Below are positions 44,953-54,809 of a stretch of 64,000 nt of DNA, one piece after another. The stretch covers positions 1 to 64,000 of the forward strand of contig JAUCBJ010000699.1 of NCBI GenBank assembly GCA_032718475.1, in the 5' to 3' direction. Source of the DNA: Nemertoderma westbladi (Eukaryota; Xenacoelomorpha; Nemertodermatida; Nemertodermatidae). Under the pieces are notes generated by a model. It saw nothing but the letters and a program-made list of their open reading frames with translations, made no database searches and was not told the DNA's origin. Both the position numbers and the translations under genes were made by a program. Position 1 is the stretch's first letter. Each line of letters opens with the position of its first letter.

Positions 44953-46166
44953 ATGCATAGACATGAAAGTTGTTTGGTTTGTAATAAAGAAATGAGACAA
45001 GACAATTTATCTCGTCATATGGAAACACATAGAAAGGAAAAACTAATGGCTCCATTACCAAAAAAATTTAAAAAATCCGAAGATATTTTTAGTGAAGATG
45101 AAAAGAAAAAGAGAGATGAGCGTGATATATTAAATATAAAACAGACAATGGAAAGTAAATTTCATAAAGTTATGAATATTTTGAAAGGGATACAAAAACA
45201 GTTACCCCTAGAAAATGAGGAAAATTTGAGTGAGAAAGATGGAGAAGAAGAGGATGATGAGATGGAGAATGAAAATAGTGAGGGTCAGGATGAAGTTGAA
45301 GAGAGTGAAGTTGAGAACGAAGAAAGTGAAGATCAGGAAGAGGATGAAGAAAGTGAAGGTCAAGAAGAGGGTGAAGATAGCGAAGGTCAGGAAGAGAATG
45401 AAGAAAGTGAAGAACAGGAAGAGGATGAAGAAAGTGAAGGCGGGGAAGAGGATGAAGAAAGTGAAGGTCAGAAAGAGGGTGAAGAAAGTGAAGATCAGGA
45501 AAGTGGAGAAGAGGATGAAAATGATGATAATGAGGAAATAAAGAGGCAATTACTTGGAAATAAGAATCAATTGTGCAACAATTGTGCATCAAATGTGAAG
45601 AACAGGTAGAGGATGAAGAAAGTGAAGGCGGGGAAGAGGATGAAGAAAGTGAAGGTCAGAAAGAGGGTGAAGAAAGTGAAGATCAGGAAAGTGGAGAAGA
45701 GGATGAAAATGATGATAATGAGGAAATAAAGAGGCAATTACTTGGAAATAAGAATCAATTGCGGAAAATTATTAAACATTTGAAGGAAAATGAAGAAAAT
45801 AAAGAGGCGACATTGACCCAAGTTCTAGGAAGTAAAATTAAATTACAGAAATTTATTAAACATTTAGAAGAGAATGATGAAAATAAAGAAGAGATATTGA
45901 GACAAATATTAGGAAACAAAAATCAAATGCGGAAATTTATTAAACAAATGGAAGAAAATGAGGAAAATAGAGAAGAGATATTAAGACAGGTTCTGGGAAA
46001 TAAAAGTAAATTACTGAAAATTAATGAACAATTGAATAAAATTAAGAAACAGTTGGGTAATGAGGAAGATGAAAGTAAAGTAAATCAACCAGCTTTTACT
46101 AATTTTCGAAGACCTATGATAAAAAACTCTCGTTCAGTATATGCCCGCGCAGGACGACGCTATTGA
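44953..46166 (+). pseudogene. Zinc-finger, acidic, coiled-coil protein gene with a frameshifting duplication
   Basis: I do not recognise the protein. The frame from 44953 starts with a single C2H2-like finger (CLVCNKEMRQ..SRHMETH), then a long acidic stretch of EESEGQEEDEES repeats. It ends early at 45609 because a 188-bp segment (45412-45599) is tandemly repeated from 45600; 188 is not a multiple of three. The second frame (45573-46166) repeats the acidic end and adds four leucine-rich helical units of about 30 residues (LGNKNQMRKFIKQMEENEEN) and a basic end, YARAGRRY. The duplicates are nearly identical, so the damage is recent. Antisense frames are shadows of the acidic repeat. Confidence 0.65.
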
Positions 46167-46189
46167 CATTTGTTTGTTTGAGTTCCTTT

Positions 46190-46330
46190 CATAATAGTAT
46201 TAGGGCTATTTATCCAAAACAATTATATTAGTATTAGGACTATTTATCCATAACAATTATATTAGTATTAGGACTATTTATCCATAATAATTATATTAGT
46301 ATTATAAATGTATTTACCCCACAATATTTA
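46190..46330. repeat. ~38-bp tandem repeat after the zinc-finger gene
   Basis: Three to four units of TATTAGTATTAGGACTATTT ATCCATAACAATTA, diverging towards the 3' side. This is non-coding and AT-rich. Confidence 0.8.
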
Positions 46331-46597
46331 TTACTATTAGGTCTATTTATTCAAGAAATTATATGTTTTTATAATATACTTTGGAAAATTGGTCGACTAA
46401 GTCATAATTTTTAAAACTTTAAATAAGGGTTGAGTTATTTTATAAAGTTAAGAAGAATGAACCAATAGAGGCAACCTGAAGTCTAATCTCTTGGCCTTTA
46501 CTCACATTAACTCCCAAGGTTGCATACTATCACTATAGCTGGGAGAGTCAAAGCTAGTGTATACTAGAGTTAGCCGAGAGCTAGGAAAAAGAATAAT

Positions 46598-46690
46598 GCT
46601 CTTCTAGGGTTCGAACTCACGACCTTCTAATTAGAAAACTAAGCAAATGATCAGCTTGAAGGCCTTAGACCCTTAATCTGAGGCATCGAG
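46598..46690 (-). other. Possible tRNA-derived sequence
   Basis: On the minus strand CTAATTAGAAGGTCGTGAGT TCGAACCC resembles an anticodon arm, variable loop and T arm, with a B-box-like GTTCGAACC. The A box is not convincing and the acceptor stem does not pair clearly. It may be a SINE head. Confidence 0.3.
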
Positions 46691-46740
46691 CAGCCAATGA
46701 GACAGCAGATGCGAGTACAGTGGTAAAGCCCATCCATGGT

Positions 46741-47335
46741 GAGGCATAGTCTATGCCTCAGTGAGTCATAGTCTATGCCTCAGTGCCTCAGTGTGGCATA
46801 GTCTATGCCTCAGTGAGGCCTAGTCTATGCCTCAGTAAGGCATAGTCTATGCCTCAGTGAGGCATAGTCTATGCCTCAGTGAGTCATAGTCTATGCCTCA
46901 ATGCCTCAGTGAGGCATAGTCTATGCCTCAGTGAGTCATAGTCTATGCCTCAGTGAGGCATAGTCTATGCCTCAGTGAGGCATAGTCTATGCCTCAGTGA
47001 GGCATAGTCTATGCCTCAGTGAGTCATAGTCTATGCCTCAGTGCCTCAGTAGTGAGGCATAGTCTATGCCTCAGTGAGGCCTAGTCTATGCCTCAGTGAG
47101 GCATAGTCTATGCCTCAGTGAGTCATAGTCTATGCCTCAGTGAGTCATAGTCTATGCCTCAGTGAGGCATAGTCTATGCCTCAGTGCCTCAGTGAGGCAT
47201 AGTCTATGCCTCAGTGCCTCAGTGAGGCATAGTCTATGCCTCAGTGCCTCAATGAGGCATAGTCTATGCCTCAGTGAGTCATAGGCTATGCCTCAGTGAG
47301 TCATAGGCTATGCCTCAGTGAGGCATAGTCTGTGT
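46741..47335. repeat. Right palindromic array
   Basis: About 25 units of GAGGCATAGTCTATGCCTCA GT, with variants GAGTCATAG, GAGGCCTAG and an occasional extra GCCTCAGT. It is the reverse complement of the left array and nearly three times as long. Confidence 0.9.
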
Positions 47336-47398
47336 CAGGTCTTAAATGAGAGTCTTACAAATTCGAACGTCAACGAACAAATTCGAAGGTTACTGTTC

Positions 47399-47466
47399 CA
47401 CCTTGGTGTAGTGGTTGCGTTGAATTCACATCTCCCGTATGTCATGGGTTCGATCCCTGCATGAAC
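47399..47466 (+). other. tRNA-derived SINE head
   Basis: TGGTGTAGTGGTTGCG matches an A box, and GGGTTCGATCCCTGC, about 45 bp on, matches a B box. Spacing and arrangement are those of a tRNA gene, but acceptor pairing is poor and flanking sequence continues without a terminator, so a SINE head is more likely than a functional tRNA. No tail or target duplication is found. Confidence 0.5.
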
Positions 47467-47663
47467 CAGGGCAGTTTTCGTTCGGTCAGCAATAGGCCTA
47501 ACGTTGCAAAATGCAGTATTATTGCCTAGTAACCAATACATGGCTACCGTATGGTTTTCACTTTGAGACATTTCGCCCTCTAGCGGCAGACTGGGAAACT
47601 TCATACTACTCTGTGACTCTGCAAAAGATATAGCCTATGTCGTAGTAGATGTCGATTGGGGGG

Positions 47664-48838
47664 TGTTCGCGCTTTCAGACCTTTAGCAGTTTAACCTGCC
47701 AAATTTGGATGTCTTCTAGATTATAAATCGACTTTAGCCTATGACGAGTATTTGATACACTACATTAGCCGAAGCCAGTCTATGCGCGACCATTCACCCG
47801 CTGGATATACCCGGGAGACTGGATTCGGAAGCTTTGACCTTATTGCGGTGTAGGCCTACTGTATTATTCGACTGATTGTTAATATATAATTTCTGACAAA
47901 TATTATTCACTTTCGGGAAATATCAACAGTTCCTTTAGGACGTGGCACTCTAAATATGTAAACAGAGTTATGACTTACACTAAACACAACGGGATGGCTA
48001 TTGATTCACGTATAAAGCGCATTCTTTAGGAGATGCTTTGTTATCAGTCACAATCATGCACACTACCGCACAATGCTACACACCGATATGCCGACCTTCA
48101 CTAATTTTAGTCACATATAAAGAGAACAGCAACCGACACATGTAGTGCCTATGAAATAGCATTAGATTCACTCCAAAACCACTTTAATGTAAGTCGCAAT
48201 TGTTATATGTAACCGGTCTCTTACCTTCAGTATATCAAGAAGATTGGGGTTTTATGATTATTTATCGATATTATCCAAATATAACAATATTCCATCAACT
48301 GATATAATTAATAACCGACAGTAAATAGCAGTAAAAATGCGGTGTGGTATATGAACACACTGACTTGCATGAGTTGATATGATTAGGTGAGATAGGATAA
48401 CAGTTATACGTTTCTATGATCAAGCCTACTAATGTTTGGCTAAAGCCTGAAACACAGAAATTCCAAAGCCGGTCTTCTGGCATCAGGAAAAATACACACA
48501 CTGACTGAATTGCATGAGTTTCTGTATACAATCTCCAACACAGAGTGAAAACCGCTCTGATTGGTCGACCGAACAAAGAACGAACAAAGAACAAAGAAAA
48601 AGTTACACGTGGATACAGCTGATAGATGTCGTCATCTGAGTTCCGATGTTTAGAGTATTTGGCTTATTGCGACATAAAATCGCTAGTTATGTCCGCTAAA
48701 GTACACATACAGAAGAAATGGCTTTTTATGTCCACTAAAACACCGGTACAGTAAGGAAACGGCTTTTTATGTCTGTTAAAACAACTACAGAGTACTTTGC
48801 GGGGAAAATAACCAGCTAATTCCGCAAAAGCCTTTACA
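47664..48838 (-). repeat. 3' LTR of BEL copy 2
   Basis: 1175 bp. Its inner edge abuts the polypurine tract (complement at 48839-48856). It is closer to the copy-3 LTR than to that of copy 1. Confidence 0.9.
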
Positions 48839-48916
48839 CCGCTCCCAGAAAATGGGATTTAATTCTATAAAATATAAAAAATCACAGTTTCTAAAATATA
48901 AAAATACTCTAAACAG

Positions 48917-51900
48917 TTAGTCTTTCTTACGCAGACGGCGTTTACGCAGTTTTTTGAGGCTAGCAAGAGTCCTTTTCTCTTTGGGGCGAGCCACTTTACT
49001 AGGAGGGCTGTAACTCCTGGGTGAAGGGTGCAATACAATTGCATCAGAAGGTTTAGGATTACGATCGGTGTATCCGCCGGTCGAGGTACCTGGTTGATCG
49101 ATATCAACTTCAGTGGAGCGAGGTCTAACGGCCTTTAGGGCGTGTCTTAGGACAGCAGCTCCTACTGGTCCCTGACGAGTCGTCTGGACAATAGCGGTAG
49201 GTGGACCGTGAGTGGTGAGAAACTTCCTCGTTTTAATGGTTCTTTCCAGCTCGCGTTCTCGGGCTCGATATTCGTAGGGCCGTCGAGATACTTCCTGTAA
49301 CTCAGGGTGCGAGTTGATAAATAAATCTCCATACTCAGGGTCTTGACGGATGAAATTGATCAAATGGTATGAATTAATATCGTTAGGATTGACGTTCCTG
49401 AGATATTTTCGAACAAATTTGGTGGAAATACACTCACCAACACGCTTCATTAGTTCGTAACTCGGTGTGCGTGTTTTTTGTTCAACAGACGCGAATAGAT
49501 AAGGATGGAACGCGTAAACTCCCTCGTAGGCGCGTCCAGGGTAATAGCGATGGCGTGACTCACAATGCAAATCCGCGTTCGCTTCCCAAGCTCGGATGTA
49601 GCGCAGGGTAATCATCTCATCTACGCTTTCCAGATCGCGGTTAAAAGGGCAATTAAAACTGGCATGTCCTTTAAGTTGACAGTGGTGGCATTGAGTCATA
49701 AATTGGGGGCAGACTGCAAAAATGTGCGAGTTATTGAGTCTGCAATACGCACAATAGATCTCCATCATCGGTTGTTCGTGGAAATAGGAGCAGGGTACGT
49801 CTGAGTCCATAGGGGTGAAATGATCTCTTGATGCGCATAATCGGCAACGTTTTCGAGAAACATAGTTGGCGTGCCAATAATCGTATGCGGTGAGACATTG
49901 TGGACCTTGATACCATTCCAAGACGTAGTCGTTATCGCTGCTCCGGGGCGCTGTAGGCTGAATCTCCTCAGATTCTAAGCATATTGGTTCGTCTTCCAAT
50001 TGCATAGTTGAGATAGGTGCGGCTGTCTCCGCAAGCGAACCCACTGTCTGAACTTCCACGACAGAATAACCCGTGGGTATTCGAGGTCTTTGTATAACAG
50101 ATGAATGTAAGTTCTGTATACAAACGTCCTTGAAAAGGGCGAATCCCGCGCTGTCTAACTTCTCTGCAGCTGAGTCTCTTAGGCTGAGTTTGGTCAGAGC
50201 GCGGTTCTTGAACTGACTATCAACGTTACGGAACGGAGTCAGGAAGCGCCTGAAACATTCGAAGCGGATGAATTTATTGTGTTCATCTAGCTTGGCGAGT
50301 TTAGTTCCAAGTATTAAGGGATAGGCGCGTATAGTACGACTGCACACATCGGCTAGCCAACCGGCAAGTGCGGCGTTTTCAAAGATCGTGTATATAGCTA
50401 AGGAGGGACGAAGTGGAACACTCATAAAGCTATACACGGCGCCAGGTGCGGTCAATGGTCCGTCAAAGTATAATCGAGAATAATGATCTCCATATACTTG
50501 TTGGTAGTTGATAGGATTTCCAACCTTGAAATTCCATCCGTATTCTTGAAAGGCAAGATGTCCGATGGAGGTTCGTTGTACTTTAGTAATGCCGCTGGGT
50601 GTATTTGCATACATAGCGCGGAAGAAACCTCGGCCTTCTGCCCAGGGAGCAATCAGCTGAGTATCGACGAAAGGGTATGGAATGTTCTCCATGTTCCGAA
50701 AGTCGTTTTGTAGATCTCCATAAATAGCTGAGCCGATTTTAAGTATTCTTTCGTTAAACAACATCTCGAGCACGGGCTGGGGTAACATCGATCCATCGAT
50801 ACCCATGGCCGGTTTGCGCTCGGTGTCGGTGACGTAACGCTGCGCGAGTTCGAATTGTCCATGTCGGAGTTTCTTTTGTATCTCGGTAAGGGTCTCAAAA
50901 GAATAATCAATCACATCGGAACACGCTCGAGTAAATACGTGGGTAGAACCAGCTGGTCCTCGTATATGTATCATTCGCGTAGTTCCCAGTTCTCCAACCG
51001 GAATGCTACCTTCGTTATCGTAAGTGACAACTCCATACATCTCGATAACGTTAAGAGTCTCATTCCACTCTTTAGTGGCGTTTTCTAGAGTCATTCCCAC
51101 TGGATGCCACAAGGTAGCGCATTCGCTAGCATTAGGTAGATCTCTATACTTTAAATATTGTGTAGTATATGTCTCTACATCTCCATATCTTTGTATTCTT
51201 TCCTCCTCGAATAACACGTCGAGATTCCAGTGTACTAATCGAGTTTTGATGAATCCATCAAGATTATACGGAGGTATTGTCTCTTTCTCTATCCTGGAAA
51301 CATTATAGGGTTTTCGAAATGAGTTTACTTTAACTAACTGATCAAGATGTTTCTGCAGTTGTTCGAGTTCGACAAGATCGAGAGGATTTATTAGTGGTAG
51401 AAACCTCAGACTATGTGTAGGATCTTCCGGTTTTACCATGTAATATTGCGTTAGATTGACGTAATAAGGGTGATCTTTGATCCCATAAAACGAGTTCGGT
51501 AAAGGTCTAGCGCGTATGTTAACGTCGTGTACCATACGACGGACAAGATCCGCTCTATTGTCCGGAGGTTCAACGAGTATACCATCGACACGAGCGGCCT
51601 CGATTGGCGGACGTTGCAACATGGGAGCATCAGCGATAAGATCTCGAGATCTTAGGTTGATATCAACCGGTTGAGGCTGTGCCGTGGCGAAGAGTTTGTC
51701 TCCGAAAGGGGGAACCATCGAAGGATGGATGATGGTTTTAGAATAGAGATCCGTCATAAGAATTTGAGCTTCTGGCTGGGCTAAAGCTGCTTCTTCTCTC
51801 TCATCCATTTCTATGTGTTTCTCCTCGAGCTGATTTTCCTCCGCTTGTTGTTGTAAACGCTCGTCTAGGAACTCTTGTAAAGAGTAGGTTCGTCCACGTT

Positions 51901-53170
51901 CGATGTCTTCCTCGAGATTCTGTATTTCTCTATCGAACTGGGGTAAAGCTAATTCTTTCACCGCTTGGAATTGTTGCTGCAATTTGCGTTTCTCTAAACA
52001 ATCATAAGTTCCTTTTCCGATCTTCTGCCGAATAGCGTCTAACGCGTTTCGGACAACGCTCTCTTCGACTTCGGTAACGGGTTGTATCGGGGTTAAGCCT
52101 GGACGGTTGTACGGGTTAAACGGCGATATTAGATGACCGCGTCCTAATCCGGCTAGGTAGGGTTGGCGAATATCTAGTGAGCCCACTACCGGAGTGCCAC
52201 CGATCAACTGTTCGGGTAACACAAGATCTTTAAATAGTGAGTACAGTTCAGGGGGATCCGTTATACTATTAGGATCAAGCGTTTGAGGTCTCACTGAGGA
52301 ATGAGGAGGTCTGACCGAGTATTCCGGAACTCTGATCATTGGTTTATTCAAGGATCGTTTGAGTCGAGCGAGCGTAGGTGATACATCGAACAGGTTTCGC
52401 TCGAAACTCCCATAAGTATATCGTGTAAAACTGTGTTTAGCGCAACGTCTCCGCGGATGTTTATGTCTTTCCGTTTGCTGATTGGGTCTAGGGCATTCAT
52501 CGCAGTAATACCAAAGACGCACGTCCTGCAGGGGAAACGCGGGTGATCGTTCTCCAGTTTTACAATATTCCTCCATCTGTTCGAAGCTATCTGGGAGGAC
52601 AGGTAGAGGTCGATCGGCGGTAAGATACATCATAGTGAAATAGAGTCGTTTGAGTTCTATCATAGGGTCATGATGTATACCTTGAGGATATCGAGTTTCT
52701 AGATTTTGTTGACTGGCAATATTGAGATATGTTTCTCTCAGGAATTCCAGATAATCGTTGAAGTCGCTGCGTTTATCCGGCTCTTCAACGTCTTCCCTTT
52801 CGAGTCTGTTTCGAATAGAATTCTCGTGTTCTATTCTCGGTTTATCGTTCCGACTCCGCTGGGTATGATATTTAAATAAAACCATTTCCCTTTCGGTATC
52901 TACATCGTCCGTATCGTGTAAATCGATAGGATGGCCAGTAGTTAAGAAGTCCATATACGTACCATTAAGATGCGTATAGCGAGCGGTGAATTTTCTATAG
53001 TCCAATTCACCCGTAAGTTGCTCCTGGGACATTGGCGGTTCGATATAACGACCATTGTCCTCCGTAGTAGTTGGACCAGCGTCGCCGCGTATCAAGCTAT
53101 CAACAAACGCTTGTAAAGGTAGAGTATATCGCTCCCTGATACCAAGATCATCTTCTATCAACTCAGTCAT
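48917..53170 (-). CDS. BEL ORF3, intact 1417-codon protein of unknown function
   Basis: I do not recognise this family. The protein begins MTELIEDDLGIRERY and is highly charged throughout. Visible parts: a Cys/His cluster at about 222-245 (CDEC..RHKHPRRRC); a coiled coil with many Q and E at about 377-463; a long central region rich in tyrosine and proline (about 470-1060), possibly globular; three zinc-knuckle-like motifs at about 1110-1175 (CRLC..H..C, C1140AYC..H..C and a canonical CX2CX4HX4C starting at C1161); and a strongly basic tail ending KKLRKRRLRKKD. There is no signal peptide, membrane helix, protease or polymerase motif. Copies 1 and 3 carry related, broken versions, and sampled differences are mostly synonymous. 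It lies after pol, where env sits in other LTR elements. A nucleic-acid-binding structural (Gag-like) role is my best guess. Confidence 0.9.
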   Translation of the reverse strand: MTELIEDDLGIRERYTLPLQAFVDSLIRGDAGPTTTEDNGRYIEPPMSQEQLTGELDYRKFTARYTHLNGTYMDFLTTGHPIDLHDTDDVDTEREMVLFKYHTQRSRNDKPRIEHENSIRNRLEREDVEEPDKRSDFNDYLEFLRETYLNIASQQNLETRYPQGIHHDPMIELKRLYFTMMYLTADRPLPVLPDSFEQMEEYCKTGERSPAFPLQDVRLWYYCDECPRPNQQTERHKHPRRRCAKHSFTRYTYGSFERNLFDVSPTLARLKRSLNKPMIRVPEYSVRPPHSSVRPQTLDPNSITDPPELYSLFKDLVLPEQLIGGTPVVGSLDIRQPYLAGLGRGHLISPFNPYNRPGLTPIQPVTEVEESVVRNALDAIRQKIGKGTYDCLEKRKLQQQFQAVKELALPQFDREIQNLEEDIERGRTYSLQEFLDERLQQQAEENQLEEKHIEMDEREEAALAQPEAQILMTDLYSKTIIHPSMVPPFGDKLFATAQPQPVDINLRSRDLIADAPMLQRPPIEAARVDGILVEPPDNRADLVRRMVHDVNIRARPLPNSFYGIKDHPYYVNLTQYYMVKPEDPTHSLRFLPLINPLDLVELEQLQKHLDQLVKVNSFRKPYNVSRIEKETIPPYNLDGFIKTRLVHWNLDVLFEEERIQRYGDVETYTTQYLKYRDLPNASECATLWHPVGMTLENATKEWNETLNVIEMYGVVTYDNEGSIPVGELGTTRMIHIRGPAGSTHVFTRACSDVIDYSFETLTEIQKKLRHGQFELAQRYVTDTERKPAMGIDGSMLPQPVLEMLFNERILKIGSAIYGDLQNDFRNMENIPYPFVDTQLIAPWAEGRGFFRAMYANTPSGITKVQRTSIGHLAFQEYGWNFKVGNPINYQQVYGDHYSRLYFDGPLTAPGAVYSFMSVPLRPSLAIYTIFENAALAGWLADVCSRTIRAYPLILGTKLAKLDEHNKFIRFECFRRFLTPFRNVDSQFKNRALTKLSLRDSAAEKLDSAGFALFKDVCIQNLHSSVIQRPRIPTGYSVVEVQTVGSLAETAAPISTMQLEDEPICLESEEIQPTAPRSSDNDYVLEWYQGPQCLTAYDYWHANYVSRKRCRLCASRDHFTPMDSDVPCSYFHEQPMMEIYCAYCRLNNSHIFAVCPQFMTQCHHCQLKGHASFNCPFNRDLESVDEMITLRYIRAWEANADLHCESRHRYYPGRAYEGVYAFHPYLFASVEQKTRTPSYELMKRVGECISTKFVRKYLRNVNPNDINSYHLINFIRQDPEYGDLFINSHPELQEVSRRPYEYRARERELERTIKTRKFLTTHGPPTAIVQTTRQGPVGAAVLRHALKAVRPRSTEVDIDQPGTSTGGYTDRNPKPSDAIVLHPSPRSYSPPSKVARPKEKRTLASLKKLRKRRLRKKD

Positions 53171-54809
53171 ATCTGCTATATGAGTTTATCAATATTATAA
53201 TGAGTTTATATTTAGGCTAGCGGGCGTCGCTGCCTACCCCTCTCTGCCCCCGGACAGTGCAAGATCCTCAGCGCCGATGTACCGTCGTCGCTGTGTTTTC
53301 GCCAACGTAGTAGCTACACAACGACAACGATAACTGGCACAAGTCACTCCACTGTCCGTCCCAAACCAAAGGCTTAGATTTACTTCAGGTTCTTGCTGTA
53401 GAGTTAGGGATATTTTCACAATTGTGACTCGCTACTGTAAACACACTTTAGTAGTAACATTCACCTATAAACGCACAAATTCCACACAACTGTCACAAAT
53501 TGTACACATTCAGGCCATTTGTCCGTTAGTCAGTGCCTTCCAGAATGCCAAGTTATTATTATGTATCCTTGGATACTAGCAGTGTGCTATTTATTCCCTA
53601 TGCTATTCAATGGGGCAAGCTTTCTATGGTTCTTTTAACTCACTTCTAATTCCAGCGTGGTTGTTGCTATGGTGACATTATGGAAAGCTAGCGGTAGAAT
53701 TAGGGTAATTCTCATGCATACAGATCTGGGATGCTATTTAATAGTAATTCTTTAATTGTCAATATCCCCTTTATACATGATTTTATGAATTTTATCGGCT
53801 ATTGACTATATATTGGAGATTCTCGCACACTAATACACTTAATAGGGTGAATCTCCGCTCCCATGATCTATTAATTAATGGAATTTTGGGAATGTTATAA
53901 ATTGTATAAAATGACAATTTATCAAATTCATTAAAATATGAATTTAAATTTATTCCTGTAAATTTTAATATTTAATATTAAATAGACACAATTTTATTCC
54001 AGAACATGTCTGGGGACTGGGATCCTTGATTCTAGGAAATTGGTCTTTTTAAGAATATCGGTAAGTGCTACGATATCTTAATAGACTAGAATTTTAAAGG
54101 ATCTAAAATTTGACAGATTTTATAAATATTAATAGTTAATATTTAGGATGGGCACCAGTTTATTCCAGAACTTGTCTGGGGACGTTAACCACTGATTCTA
54201 GAATTTTGTCTTTCAAGTATATCGGTGGGTGCCGCGATATCTTAATCGACTAGAATTACAGATGGTCAAAGGGTTTAACAGATTTATTTTGCGTTGTACG
54301 CTACTGTTAAAGGGACATCACGCTACTATATGTATTATTTAATATACGGTATGAGAGCAATATCGCAAGAAGCAATGTCAGTGAGAAGAGGCAAGTCGTT
54401 TCCAAGGTCTACCCAGAGCTTGGTTTAGCCGAGACACGAGGATCTGAATTTTGCATTCCTAATACTCTACTTACCAATAATACTTGAATATAGTAGGAGC
54501 TTTATTGTACTTTAATAAGTACGGATATTTCATCTTACTGTAGTTACGTATTTATAATGTAATACGAACAGTAAGGAAAGAGAAAAAAATTATTTCTCGC
54601 CGTCACACTAAATATATAATATATAAGTAATTAAGTAATAAACACTAATATATATTGCACTAATCTACTAAATAATCGCTAAAATAACATTCTACTAAAT
54701 AAAATTAAAGAAAACGATTATAATAAAATTACATAATAATACATACATAAATATAAAATAATAAAAACAAATATAAAATAATATGGTCACACACCCACTC
54801 CAGACGCTG
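53171..54809 (-). other. Pol-ORF3 spacer of BEL copy 2
   Basis: Aligns along its length with 35306-36930, including the AATAAA (complement at 54501-54506) and the duplicated TCGATTAAGATATCG/CTGGGGAC block. No conserved frame. Confidence 0.75.

Larger units (their letters stand above)
44283..47335. mobile_element. Foldback-like element with palindromic inverted arrays
   Basis: Two arrays of a 22-bp unit, GAGGCATAGACTATGCCTC plus spacer on the left (44283-44500) and its reverse complement on the right (46741-47335), flank a unique region of about 2.2 kb. An inner inverted repeat of about 55 bp (44665-44723 against 46691-46744) brackets the core. Long inverted ends built of short tandem repeats are the hallmark of Foldback-type elements. 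The core carries a promoter-like region and a protein gene. No transposase is recognised and no target duplication is certain. An alternative is a host gene caught between two spread repeat arrays. Confidence 0.55.

Noticed and set aside
45170-45592. Antisense frames over the acidic repeat
   Set aside because: They are shadows of the GAA/GAT-rich coding repeat and give only low-complexity His/Phe/Leu runs.
47399-47466. Functional tRNA gene
   Set aside because: A and B boxes are present, but the acceptor stem does not pair well and there is no T-run terminator. A SINE head is more likely.
48917-53170. ORF3 as a retroviral-type envelope gene
   Set aside because: Position fits, but there is no signal peptide, transmembrane helix or cysteine-rich ectodomain. 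The zinc knuckles and basic tail point to nucleic-acid binding.
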